Shown here piece by piece: positions 6,875 to 13,511 of a stretch of 39,551 bases of DNA (position 1 is its first letter; every line of letters begins with the position of its first letter). The notes under the pieces are model-generated. The model had not been told where the DNA came from. It did not search any database and saw only the letters and a program-made list of their open reading frames with translations. The DNA lies in the IMG/VR virus record IMGVR_UViG_3300003321_000658, positions 1 to 39,551 of that record. One strand, written 5' to 3'. The position numbers and the translations under genes are program-made. The stretch is from a virus.

Positions 6875-7240
6875 ATGCTTAACAAGTTAAGTATTTTCCT
6901 AATCGTCCTGGCCGGGGCTTTCCTGGTCCAGCGACATTTTTGGCCGGCGTCTGTGAGAGTGGATAGTGCACAGACCGCTAAGACCGTGCCGGCTTATGCT
7001 CGTAAAGCTTCCGACGGGACCATCATCTACCCGATGGGTTCGCCGGAGTGGTGCAAGACCTACTGCGAACCGGAGCAGGACAGCCGGACCCAGGCCCAGT
7101 GGGAAGCCGACTGCGACCCGGCCTGGGCCCGCAAGATCGCCTACAACGGCGCACCGATTGATTCGATGTGGTGCCGGACGCCGTACAACAACAAGTTCGA
7201 TTATCAGTCTAAGTTACCAGCCGATTGGAGGTGGTTATGA
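6875..7240 (+). CDS. membrane-anchored or secreted hypothetical protein
   Basis: A 121-aa protein with a short basic N terminus and a hydrophobic segment (about residues 5-18, LSIFLIVLAGAFLV), so either a signal anchor or a signal peptide. The mature part has four cysteines (WCKTYCEP, ADCDP, MWCRTP) that could form disulfides outside the cytoplasm, and several tryptophans. It might act at the cell surface, for example in superinfection exclusion, but no family was recognised. Its stop overlaps the next start (ATGA). Confidence 0.65.
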   Translation: MLNKLSIFLIVLAGAFLVQRHFWPASVRVDSAQTAKTVPAYARKASDGTIIYPMGSPEWCKTYCEPEQDSRTQAQWEADCDPAWARKIAYNGAPIDSMWCRTPYNNKFDYQSKLPADWRWL

Positions 7241-7467
7241 AAAAGGTCCCAGCTTATAAACTATCCAAGCCCATCCGCCTGCGGCTCGACAAGTGGCAGG
7301 ACGTCAAGGATTTAGCCGACGAGCTGAGCGAGGAGCGCGGGAGCGATTATTCCCTGCCCGACACCATCTCCGAAGCCGTCAAGTTCTACCGGGAGAACCG
7401 GCCCAAGATCAACGAGGTGGCGGGAACGCCTGGCAGTCCAGGCACGGAGGAACAGGGTCATGCCTAA
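7237..7467 (+). CDS. putative ribbon-helix-helix DNA-binding protein
   Basis: A 76-aa protein. The start is set at 7237 because GGAGG lies five bases upstream and the ATG overlaps the previous stop. The N-terminal strand (KPIRLRLDKWQDVKDL) followed by two helices (TISEAVKFYREN) has the pattern of ribbon-helix-helix regulators. The C-terminal tail (Gly/Pro/Thr/Glu) is probably disordered; its DNA also forms part of a tRNA-like fold. It is a candidate regulator of the early arm, possibly one of those acting on the inverted repeats at 5716-5818. Confidence 0.55.
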   Translation: MKKVPAYKLSKPIRLRLDKWQDVKDLADELSEERGSDYSLPDTISEAVKFYRENRPKINEVAGTPGSPGTEEQGHA

Positions 7468-7525
7468 GTACTTCGGTTGTGAAATGACGTCGATTAGCAG
7501 GCCGGTGCGACTCCGGCTCCCGCCT
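7419..7525 (+). ncRNA. tRNA-like fold lacking an anticodon arm
   Basis: GGCGGGA (7419-7425) pairs perfectly with TCCCGCC (7518-7524), like a 7-bp acceptor stem. After two bases, GCCT/AGGC (7428-7443) forms a D-like arm (alternatively 6 bp with a CAGT loop). GCCGG-TGCGACT-CCGGC (7501-7517) is a standard 5-bp, 7-base T arm with a near-canonical loop, directly joined to the acceptor strand. The 56 bases between hold no convincing 5-7-5 anticodon stem, and CCA is not encoded. It overlaps two short coding frames. It could be a decayed tRNA, a tRNA mimic or chance. Confidence 0.3.
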
Positions 7526-7543
7526 CAAAGGAGCCGCTCATGA
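7460..7543 (+). CDS. possible 27-aa small ORF
   Basis: The frame ATG 7460 to TGA 7543 is preceded by GGAGG (7446-7450). It overlaps the stop of the previous gene and forms an ATGA overlap with the next, which is the style of genes in this operon. The predicted peptide is basic (RPVRLRLPPQRSRS) and not convincing as a folded protein. The tRNA-like pairing in the same DNA offers a competing explanation. Confidence 0.3.
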   Translation: MPKYFGCEMTSISRPVRLRLPPQRSRS

Positions 7544-7755
7544 AGTTCCGCAAATACAGCCACAAGTTCACCGAGGTCGTGACCAAAAGGTTCGTGCTAC
7601 GGATAATCGACAAGACTGAGGATATGCCGAAATCTGAAGTCCGCCTGGAAATGTCCGGGACTTTCAAGGAAACAGCTACTATGTCGCAAGACGAGGCGAT
7701 GGAGCTTTACAAAGCTTTAGGTAAAATACTGGGAGTTAAGGATGGCAAAGCCTGA
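7540..7755 (+). CDS. hypothetical small protein
   Basis: A 71-aa protein whose ATG is preceded by AAAGGAG. It looks like an alternating beta-sheet with a short C-terminal helix (QDEAMELYKALGKILG). No cysteines or membrane segment. Not recognised. It overlaps the next gene by 14 bases. Confidence 0.6.
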   Translation: MKFRKYSHKFTEVVTKRFVLRIIDKTEDMPKSEVRLEMSGTFKETATMSQDEAMELYKALGKILGVKDGKA

Positions 7756-7966
7756 GATGTGTCATTGTGGCAAGCCTCTGCACTACGGGCCCAACATCGC
7801 CCATCTGAAACCGCAGGTCGACAAGATCGTCGAGAAGTTCGGACCGACCGTCGATATCAAGGTCGACGGCGGTAAGACCTATCGGGTCCAGCGGCACTAC
7901 ATCGCCCTGCACGGCATCCGGGCTCAGGATCTTGCGAGCCTCGGCTTCCCGGAGGTCAAATCATGA
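7742..7966 (+). CDS. hypothetical small protein with CHCG motif
   Basis: A 74-aa protein beginning MAKPEMCHCGKPLHYG; the CxC plus a nearby His might bind a metal. The rest contains a helix (VDKIVEKFG) and a beta-hairpin (VDIKVDGGKTYRVQRHYI). Its start lies inside the preceding gene and its stop overlaps the next ATG (ATGA), so the three genes are translationally linked. Function unknown. Confidence 0.6.
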   Translation: MAKPEMCHCGKPLHYGPNIAHLKPQVDKIVEKFGPTVDIKVDGGKTYRVQRHYIALHGIRAQDLASLGFPEVKS

Positions 7967-8097
7967 AGTTCTTTCGCATCGGCTGCCCGTGCGAAATCCT
8001 GGGCTACACCTGCCATCGCTTCAGTCCGTTCCACAATTTCAAATGCAACGAGTGTGGCCGGGAGCTCAAACCGGCCAGGCGTGTTAAAGTAAGTTAA
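7963..8097 (+). CDS. 44-aa zinc-ribbon mini-protein
   Basis: A short ORF with a strong GGAGG site eight bases before ATG 7963 and an ATGA overlap with the previous gene. The peptide has CPC, TCH and CNECGREL, enough for one treble-clef or zinc-ribbon unit, and a basic end (KPARRVKVS). Size, ribosome-binding site and cysteine pattern support a real gene. Function unknown; such proteins are often RNA- or DNA-binding accessories. Confidence 0.6.
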   Translation: MKFFRIGCPCEILGYTCHRFSPFHNFKCNECGRELKPARRVKVS

Positions 8098-8109
8098 AAG
8101 GAGGGTCTT

Positions 8110-8457
8110 ATGGAACCTACAAATATCAAGTTCGGTAAGCGTGTCGCCGTCACCCACGGCGAGCTGTTCTTTCAGCCGGTCGAAAAGATGCCCAAAGGTA
8201 AGGCTCAGAAGCATAACAGCTTCGTCGTCGGTCACTCCGAGACCGGCCATCATCACGTCCTGACCTCAACCAAGGAATTCGAAATCGTCGACTCCGGCGA
8301 GGAGCGGGCAGTCCTGCTCAAGGAAGTCGGCAAGCTCTTCCATCAGAAGGACCACGACGTCCACGAGACTCAGGTCCTGGCTCCCGGTGCTTATAAGGTT
8401 TACCACAAGAAGGAATACAACCCGTTCACCAAGATAGTACAGCGCGTTTGGGACTGA
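8110..8457 (+). CDS. His-rich conserved phage-type protein, partner of the next gene
   Basis: A 115-aa protein with AGGAGG upstream. Features are an N-terminal beta-rich half, a histidine cluster (GHSETGHHHVL, about residues 41-51) and a C-terminal YKVYHKKEYNPFTKIVQRVWD. I recall proteins with this HHH plus YDP/YNP...RxVxD end from phages and bacteria as an uncharacterised conserved family. It sits three bases before the 394-aa gene below. The His cluster suggests a metal site. No enzyme activity can be assigned. Confidence 0.65.
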   Translation: MEPTNIKFGKRVAVTHGELFFQPVEKMPKGKAQKHNSFVVGHSETGHHHVLTSTKEFEIVDSGEERAVLLKEVGKLFHQKDHDVHETQVLAPGAYKVYHKKEYNPFTKIVQRVWD

Positions 8458-8460
8458 GGT

Positions 8461-9645
8461 ATGCAGCCGGGGTCCATCATACCTGTACCTGGTAATAACA
8501 ACCTGGCCAACCAGCTCAATCAAGCTGGGGGTGGTCTTAGCAGTGCTCTGCAGCAGATGCAGAACGCTCAGTTTAATCAGTTGATGCAGGCCCAGCGCGG
8601 GATGCTTGGGGGCATAGCTACCATGACGGCTGGCATCCCCTTGCCTGCCATGCCACTGAATCGCAAGGCCCAGGCTATTGTCCGCCGGCTACGCAAGATT
8701 GACTACGAGCATCCGCCCTGGGATGAAAAGAAAATCATCAAGCACCTCAAACGACACTTCGAGCTGATAGGCCCGGTGCCAATGCCGAAAGTCGAAGTCG
8801 TCGAAAGCCTGGCCAACGGTCTGCCGATGGGTGCCACGCCCTTCCACTTCCCGACCTTCAATCATATACGTGAATCGAACAGCATGGATTGGAACCTGGG
8901 CCGGACCGTCGCTCGGGAGGCCCTGCACAGTGCCACCTGGGACCGTATATTTGACACGGCCACGTCGTTATCGACGTCCGGGCCGAGAATCCCCAGCCTG
9001 GTCCAAAACATCGTCAGCGAATTAGTCGGTGCCTTGAACAGTGGCGTTGAAAGTGCTCAAATCAATCAGTACATCGAAGTACAGATGGAGATGCTCAAAG
9101 CCCTGGAGGCTGGCCTTGGCTTCTATCTGCCGTTAGTGGACCGGGTTATTATCTCGCCCCTGCCCCGTATGATTGTCAGCGATGGCCGTCTGCACTTCGA
9201 CCATGGTAAAGCCGTCGAGTGGAAGGACGGCAGCGGTTGGTATTTCCTGCACGGCGTCCAGTTCGATGAGAAGCTTTATAGACAAGTCGTCGACCAAAAG
9301 ATAACCCTCAATAACCTGGGCCGGATTCAGAACGCCGACCAGCGGGCGGCCGTGGTGCAGATGCTCCGGCCGGACCGCCTGCTCAAGCAGGTCCGCGCCA
9401 AGCTCATCCATACCGGCATGAAAGGCACCAAGCTCTACCGGGTCGATAACTTCATGGACACCGGCTCGACCGAGTACTGCATGCTGATGACCCACCCGTC
9501 GATTCCGAAACTCCAGTATATCGAGTGGGTAGATCCGAAAGTCGGCCGGCTGGAGAACGCCGACGTGGCCCAGTGCCACGCCTGGGCCGACGAGGACGGC
9601 AACCCGATACCGCTCGAGGATTACCTGCTAGCCGTCGAGGCTTAA
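8461..9645 (+). CDS. DUF6745-like protein of unknown function
   Basis: A 394-aa protein with a disordered Asn/Gln/Gly-rich start (1-50), a helical middle, and a C-terminal half (about 245-390) containing GWYFLHGVQFDE, IQNADQRAAVVQM, a KLYRVDNF strand and a final CHAWADEDGN. That C-terminal pattern (Trp-rich sheet, HGV, a 'not moved' helix, then a strand-rich end with a Trp) resembles what I know as DUF6745, found in bacteria and phages without known function. GAGG precedes the ATG, and the gene forms a pair with the His-rich protein upstream. The family match is from memory and should be tested. Confidence 0.55.
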   Translation: MQPGSIIPVPGNNNLANQLNQAGGGLSSALQQMQNAQFNQLMQAQRGMLGGIATMTAGIPLPAMPLNRKAQAIVRRLRKIDYEHPPWDEKKIIKHLKRHFELIGPVPMPKVEVVESLANGLPMGATPFHFPTFNHIRESNSMDWNLGRTVAREALHSATWDRIFDTATSLSTSGPRIPSLVQNIVSELVGALNSGVESAQINQYIEVQMEMLKALEAGLGFYLPLVDRVIISPLPRMIVSDGRLHFDHGKAVEWKDGSGWYFLHGVQFDEKLYRQVVDQKITLNNLGRIQNADQRAAVVQMLRPDRLLKQVRAKLIHTGMKGTKLYRVDNFMDTGSTEYCMLMTHPSIPKLQYIEWVDPKVGRLENADVAQCHAWADEDGNPIPLEDYLLAVEA

Positions 9646-9646
9646 G

Positions 9647-9877
9647 ATGGACGACCTGCTGCTGTACCGTAAAATCATGAGGCTGAACCTCATCGGCCTG
9701 TTCCTGGTATTCTTAATAGCCATCGACTTATCCGGCTTTTGGGGCTGGCTGGCCAAACTGATGGTCCTGACACTGGCGGTTTTCAACGGCATCGCCCTAC
9801 TCTATTTATTCAAGAAGGATTTCAAGCAGGTGCCTAAGCCCACGGACCCGGACCGATTCAGAACCCGGCAGTTGTGA
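9647..9877 (+). CDS. putative holin (two transmembrane segments)
   Basis: A 76-aa protein with two hydrophobic helices (about residues 13-32, NLIGLFLVFLIAIDLSGFWG, and 36-56) separated by a short turn, and a charged, basic C-terminal tail. Size and topology fit a class II holin, and it lies 17 bases upstream of the endolysin gene. It would form the membrane lesion that releases or triggers the endolysin. No conserved holin motif was identified, so the call rests on topology and position. Confidence 0.6.
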   Translation: MDDLLLYRKIMRLNLIGLFLVFLIAIDLSGFWGWLAKLMVLTLAVFNGIALLYLFKKDFKQVPKPTDPDRFRTRQL

Positions 9878-9894
9878 TAACATAGGCGTAAGAT

Positions 9895-10815
9895 ATGAAC
9901 TTAGATCAGTTTTATGCTCTGAGAGTAAACAAAGATTGGGACTACGACGGTGCTCCGGCCAACGACCCGGACCAGTGCGTGGACCTGGTCAAGTTCTACC
10001 TGCACGACTGCTTCGGCATCAATCCCGGTGCCTGGGGCGACGCCCACGCTTATTTCGACAGCACTTCCCTTACCCTGCTCAACCGCTTTGACCGGGTGCC
10101 CAACAACCCGAACGACCCTAACCAGGTACCGCCCCGTGGTGCTATCGTGATCTGGAGCTCTCGGTTGCCAGGTTCCGGCGGTGGCGGGCATATCGCTATC
10201 GTGTGGCAGGCCAGTCCCGGCTCGGCCACTTTTGTCAGTTTCGATGAGAACTGGGGCGGGAAAGCCGCCAAACTAATAACACATAACTGGAGCTACGTGC
10301 TCGGCTGGCTAGTGCCGAAGAACATCTCAGCACCGGCTCTGCCACCCCAAGGAGGTGACGAAATGATAACCAACGACGCTCAGGCCCATCTCGTTTATAA
10401 ACTTTTACGCCCTAACGGCGACGGCTCCCCGGCGGAAATTGCCGCCACCGTCGGCCACCGGACTTTCCAGCAGTTCGTCACCGACGCCCAGGCCGAGGTG
10501 ACCCAGCGCGACGCCAACCTCCGGGCCCAGCAGCAATCGCTTACCGATATGTCTACTACCATCAATTCCCTTAACGAGACCATCACCGAACTGCGGACCA
10601 AAGAGAACGCCGACCAGGACGACATCCGGGCGGCCCAGGAAAAGATCAGCTACCTGACTTCCCAGCTGGCTACCCAGCACGACAAGCTGGCCGACCAGCA
10701 GCAGGCCGACGTCACTATCCCGCAGGTCCCGCCAGCTCCGCAGGTTCAAGCCAACGGTCTGACCAAGGCCATCCTGCTGTTGCTTGAAGTCCGTAATAAG
10801 TTCAAGAAAAAGTAG
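9895..10815 (+). CDS. endolysin with CHAP domain
   Basis: A 306-aa cell-wall hydrolase. The N-terminal CHAP domain (about 1-140) has the catalytic Cys in DQCVDLV (C28), the His in GGGGHIAIV (H99) and the acid/amide in FDENWGG (E118/N119). CHAP enzymes cut peptidoglycan as amidases or endopeptidases. A linker, a helical unit (150-200) and a long coiled coil (about 200-270) follow, ending in a basic helix (EVRNKFKKK). No signal peptide or standard cell-wall-binding repeat is seen, so the coiled coil may hold the enzyme in an oligomer. It directly follows the holin candidate. Confidence 0.85.
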   Translation: MNLDQFYALRVNKDWDYDGAPANDPDQCVDLVKFYLHDCFGINPGAWGDAHAYFDSTSLTLLNRFDRVPNNPNDPNQVPPRGAIVIWSSRLPGSGGGGHIAIVWQASPGSATFVSFDENWGGKAAKLITHNWSYVLGWLVPKNISAPALPPQGGDEMITNDAQAHLVYKLLRPNGDGSPAEIAATVGHRTFQQFVTDAQAEVTQRDANLRAQQQSLTDMSTTINSLNETITELRTKENADQDDIRAAQEKISYLTSQLATQHDKLADQQQADVTIPQVPPAPQVQANGLTKAILLLLEVRNKFKKK

Positions 10816-10824
10816 GTCAGGGAA

Positions 10825-11061
10825 ATGCTCGGCCGGTCCTCACCCACCCACGGCTGGCTTATCGGCAACCGTATCATCCGGGCCTTCGCCTGGGGCTTCA
10901 TAATAATCGTTTTCGTGGCTTTCATATTCCTGGCCCGGGTCCAGTATGCGGTCCAGCGGGACTGCCAGGATGTTTATAAAAAGGACGTCAAGATCTTCGG
11001 CTACTGGCTCCACTTGGAAGCCGGAAGCAACAAGACCGGCTGTCCGGGAGCGGGCAGGTGA
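10825..11061 (+). CDS. small single-pass membrane protein of the lysis cassette
   Basis: A 78-aa protein with one transmembrane helix (about residues 22-43, FAWGFIIIVFVAFIFLARV) and a C-terminal domain with two cysteines (RDCQDVYKKD; TGCPG). Its position after the endolysin suggests a role in lysis, as a second holin, antiholin or spanin-like protein. No motif decides between these. Confidence 0.55.
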   Translation: MLGRSSPTHGWLIGNRIIRAFAWGFIIIVFVAFIFLARVQYAVQRDCQDVYKKDVKIFGYWLHLEAGSNKTGCPGAGR

Positions 11062-11063
11062 TT

Positions 11064-11132
11064 ATGGGATTGCTGGCTTTGGTGTTCGCCTGCGGTCTGC
11101 TGTGGTGGACCACCCGGCCGCCCAAAAGGTAG
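11064..11132 (+). CDS. possible 22-aa hydrophobic peptide
   Basis: ATG 11064 to TAG 11132 encodes a tiny hydrophobic peptide (MGLLALVFACGLLWW, then basic). AGGTG lies four bases upstream, and it starts three bases after the previous gene. It might be a membrane peptide of the lysis cassette or not translated. Too short to judge by composition. Confidence 0.3.
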   Translation: MGLLALVFACGLLWWTTRPPKR

Positions 11133-11148
11133 CCGGGTACCCAGGGCA

Positions 11149-11337
11149 TCAGTCTTCGTGCCGGCGGAGCAGTCGGGGCATCCGGCCGGTTCCGACCAGG
11201 ACTGCTTCGACTACAACGATGACCACGAACACGAGGCCGACAAAGGCCACGAGCTTCGGGTCGACGCTGAACCAACCATAGGCCGTCGCGCTCTGCAAGA
11301 ACACGTAGAGGGCGAGGACAAACAATGATATAGGCAT
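11149..11337 (-). CDS. small membrane protein on the opposite strand of the early arm
   Basis: A 62-aa protein with two hydrophobic helices (about 3-20 and 30-48) and a basic tail (RMPRLLRRHED). It is one of only two minus-strand genes inside the rightward arm. A good GGAAG site precedes the ATG and TATAAT (11362-11367) lies 25 bases further up. Holin-like topology suggests an antagonist or second membrane component of the lysis cassette next door. Convergent transcription with the lysis genes could allow antisense control. Confidence 0.5.
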   Translation of the reverse strand: MPISLFVLALYVFLQSATAYGWFSVDPKLVAFVGLVFVVIVVVEAVLVGTGRMPRLLRRHED

Positions 11338-11361
11338 GTCTATCTTCCTTTCTTGTTGGTT

Positions 11362-11367
11362 ATTATA
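11362..11367 (-). promoter_or_regulatory. -10 element for the small membrane protein gene
   Basis: TATAAT on the minus strand, with the gene start 24 bases downstream. No clear -35 is present at 16-18 bp. Confidence 0.35.
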
Positions 11368-11459
11368 ACTGACCGTATATGGTTCTCCCCTGCTCCGCCC
11401 ATGGATGTCCCCTGTTTTTTAATTAACACCTTAAAATAAATTTGATTTTTTATCAAATC

Positions 11460-11498
11460 GGGGCAGGGAAGTGCCCTGCACCCCTGTTATTTTTTTAT
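11460..11498 (+). terminator. intrinsic terminator after the lysis genes (+ strand)
   Basis: GGGGCAGGG-AAGTG-CCCTGCACCCC forms a stem (5 bp plus 4 bp around a small bulge), followed within a few bases by a run of T residues (11489-11497). It would stop rightward transcription leaving the lysis cassette. A second foldable element (ATTTGAT/ATCAAAT, about 11440-11458) lies just before it. Confidence 0.65.
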
Positions 11499-11587
11499 TG
11501 CCAAAAAGTCAAAAAAATGGCCGGGGGAGTGCCGGGGAAGTGGTATCAGGGGGCTAGTTGGCCCAGATCACTGGTATTATCCGGGTG

Positions 11588-11618
11588 AATAAAAACCCGG
11601 CTCAATCGCCAGCCGGGT
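11588..11618 (-). terminator. intrinsic terminator (- strand) downstream of the 69-aa gene
   Basis: ACCCGGCT-N8-AGCCGGGT is a perfect 8-bp stem (11595-11618). Read on the minus strand it is followed by TTTTTATT. It fits termination of the leftward transcript from the gene at 11901-12110. Confidence 0.65.
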
Positions 11619-11659
11619 CGCCTCTCGTGTATCTTTTTTGTGAGGTGGATTCTTATTTG

Positions 11660-11793
11660 ATATTAGGCGGGACCGTAGGCCATACGCTTCCTTTGCTTTC
11701 GCATCAGCGGCCATAGTCCCGCTTCTATTATAAATTAAAAGCCGCCCGGGTAGTGGGAGTCCGGGCAGCAGTCCCGCTTTTGTTTTTGTTTGT
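11660..11793. other. non-coding stretch with two further hairpins, one terminator-like on +
   Basis: GCGGGAC (11667-11673) pairs with GTCCCGC (11716-11722) around a 42-base loop. A second stem-loop joins AAAAGC (11737-11742) to GCTTTT (11776-11781) with an inner GCCCGG/CCGGGC pair, and is followed by TTTTGTTTTTG, so it can terminate rightward transcripts. AGTCCCGCTT is repeated at about 11715 and 11770. No gene is visible on + between 11133 and 12193; the region may hold terminators or a small RNA. Confidence 0.4.
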
Positions 11794-11900
11794 TTTGGTT
11801 AGGTTGATATTTGCGAGTCGTGCGAGACGAAAAATGATTTTGGTTTTACACTACTCGCTTCTATTGTAAGTTGCCCGGCCCAACCGGACTGTGAAATATG

Positions 11901-12110
11901 TCACGCAGTTGCGAATTTCGGCTGCTTGATGGTTGCGATCTGCAAGCCTGACTGCACGAGCCGGAAAAAAATCCGGGTCCCGGGCTCGTAGCCATCGTAC
12001 TTTTCCTGGACCGGCCGGCGCGAACTAGTCCGCTGTCCCGGCGTGGTGACCTGCGGGTTTTGGAAGTCGTTATCCAGGAATCTGAATTGTGTCCCGACGG
12101 CGTATTTCAT
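11901..12110 (-). CDS. hypothetical small protein, leaderless start
   Basis: A 69-aa protein (MKYAVGTQFRFLDNDFQNP ... IFFRLVQSGLQIATIKQ) that looks like a small beta-barrel. It has no Shine-Dalgarno site, but TATGAT (12117-12122) lies six bases upstream, which fits a leaderless mRNA like others in this genome. A terminator for this strand lies downstream. It is divergent from the gene at 12194. Function unknown. Confidence 0.5.
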   Translation of the reverse strand: MKYAVGTQFRFLDNDFQNPQVTTPGQRTSSRRPVQEKYDGYEPGTRIFFRLVQSGLQIATIKQPKFATA

Positions 12111-12155
12111 GATTTCATCATAGTCCGGTTGTGGACAATTTTTAATGTATTGTTA

Positions 12156-12186
12156 TTGACCATAGCGTATAAAAGCGTACTATTAT
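12156..12186 (+). promoter_or_regulatory. promoter for the recombination module (leaderless)
   Basis: TTGACC (12156-12161) is followed after 16-19 bp by TACTAT/TATTAT (12178-12186). TATTAT lies seven bases before ATG 12194, so the transcript should begin at or next to the start codon. Confidence 0.5.
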
Positions 12187-12193
12187 ATATAGT

Positions 12194-12412
12194 ATGGATT
12201 TGACGGACGAGGAAAAGGAAAGGTTCATCCAGGCCGCCAGCCAGTACATCATCCCGATTGCGGCCAAGTACGAGCTGGACGACACCAACGGCCGGGCTGC
12301 TCTAATTGAAGCTTTCCAGGCCGGCGTCAAATTCTTTTACGAGCAAACTAAGCAAAGGAGTCATCATGGCGGAACCCCGCAAAGTCAAGACGATGCAGTT
12401 GTCGGGCAATGA
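12194..12412 (+). CDS. hypothetical helical protein, first gene of the recombination module
   Basis: A 72-aa acidic helical protein (MDLTDEEKERFIQAASQYI; GRAALIEAFQAGVKFFYEQT). No ribosome-binding site is present; the promoter places the RNA start at the ATG. The last 47 bases overlap the start of the annealing-protein gene in another frame. It is not recognised and may be a small partner of the recombination proteins. Confidence 0.55.
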   Translation: MDLTDEEKERFIQAASQYIIPIAAKYELDDTNGRAALIEAFQAGVKFFYEQTKQRSHHGGTPQSQDDAVVGQ

Positions 12413-13064
12413 TTATGCCAAGGTAGCGGAACGGTTGCGGTTGTTCCGCAACACTTTCCCGCACAGCAAGACAGAGTCGGCCTACGAGTACGAGGAAGAC
12501 AAGTCGGTAGTTTTCAGCGTGTGGGTATGGAAAGAAAAACAAGATCTTATAGAACTGATGCGTGCCGGAGTGACGGACAAGGCCACGCTCCGGGCCAGTG
12601 CCGACGCCAACGGTTCGGCCCGCGGCCAAATCGGCACCAAGGTCAAGGATTTCGAGAAGCTCGAAACCGTCGCCCTGGGCCGGGCCCTGGCAGTCCTGGG
12701 CTTCCTGGCGTCCGGCGAAATAGCCAGCTTCGAGGAAATGGAGCAGTTCGAGGAATTCCGCCAGCAGCAGAACGCAGAGGCCGTTAAAAAGGCGATTAAG
12801 AGCCTGGAGGGTGCCAAGACCATGGACGAGCTTAAAAAGGCTTTCGTGGCCACCAGGATGATGGAAAACCCGCAGGTCGTGGCGGCCAAGGACAAGCGGA
12901 AGGCCGAACTCATGAAAGGCCATCCGGCCGAACAGCCGAAGGCCAAGACAACCGTCAAGACTCCGCCCGCCAAGCCCACCGAAACCGTCGAGGACGACAA
13001 GGTCAGAGAGCCGGCGGTCCCGATTCCGAAGTCCGGCGACCAGGAGCAGGGTAGCCTGGTATGA
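12366..13064 (+). CDS. putative single-strand annealing protein (Erf/Sak/Rad52-like)
   Basis: A 232-aa protein. The start at 12366 is chosen for AGGAG eight bases upstream. The N-terminal core (about 1-125) is beta-rich with a helical end carrying EKLETVALGRALAVLGF (98-113), the '(E/K)T-A-GRAL...LG' signature of phage annealing proteins of the Erf/Sak type. A Lys/Pro/Thr-rich disordered tail follows (170-232), as in many such proteins, where the tail contacts SSB. Gene order with a YqaJ exonuclease supports a Red-like recombination pair interrupted by an HNH gene. Confidence 0.68.
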   Translation: MAEPRKVKTMQLSGNDYAKVAERLRLFRNTFPHSKTESAYEYEEDKSVVFSVWVWKEKQDLIELMRAGVTDKATLRASADANGSARGQIGTKVKDFEKLETVALGRALAVLGFLASGEIASFEEMEQFEEFRQQQNAEAVKKAIKSLEGAKTMDELKKAFVATRMMENPQVVAAKDKRKAELMKGHPAEQPKAKTTVKTPPAKPTETVEDDKVREPAVPIPKSGDQEQGSLV

Positions 13065-13510
13065 AGATATCTGAACTCAGAGAAGCCTTTGAGTTGGACC
13101 CGGGAACCGGTAAGGTCTACTGGAAAAAGGTGAGCGATAATCATAATGAAAAAATCGGTATGGAGGCCGGGGGGCCACAGCTTAATCGAAGCGGCAAGCT
13201 TTACTGGGTATTAAATTTAAAAGGCCAAAAAATTAAGCGGTCCCGGGCTGTCTTCGCACTGACTTTTAATCGTTGGCCGGTCCCTATGGTTGACCATATT
13301 AACGGTAATAGCTTAGATGACCGTGCAGAGAACTTAAGAGAGGCGGATTATCGCCTGAATAATCACAACCATCGCCGGCGGTGTATCAGGCGATTACCTA
13401 GCGGTAGATTTCAAGTCCGGATAGCCCAAAAAGGGCACGGTACCTTCTCGACTATAGAGGCAGCCATAGCCAAGTACGACGAAATCAGACAATTAAGTTG
13501 GGGAACTTAG
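13061..13510 (+). CDS. HNH homing-type endonuclease (HNH_3 with AP2-like C terminus)
   Basis: A 149-aa protein with the HNH_3 signature: RAVFALTFNRWPVPMVDHI, the NGNSLDDRAENL segment and RLNNHN, where the His/Asn residues build the beta-beta-alpha metal site. The C-terminal GRFQVRIAQKGHGTFSTIEAA resembles the AP2-like DNA-binding end found in these enzymes. The start overlaps the previous stop (ATGA). Its DNA is noticeably more AT-rich than the neighbouring genes, a sign of recent acquisition. It separates the annealing protein from its presumed exonuclease partner. Confidence 0.85.
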   Translation: MKISELREAFELDPGTGKVYWKKVSDNHNEKIGMEAGGPQLNRSGKLYWVLNLKGQKIKRSRAVFALTFNRWPVPMVDHINGNSLDDRAENLREADYRLNNHNHRRRCIRRLPSGRFQVRIAQKGHGTFSTIEAAIAKYDEIRQLSWGT

Positions 13511-13511
13511 G

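Noticed and set aside
13061-13510. Intron- or intein-borne endonuclease
   Set aside because: The gene is a complete stand-alone ORF between intact neighbours; no split gene, intron fold or intein splice motifs are seen.
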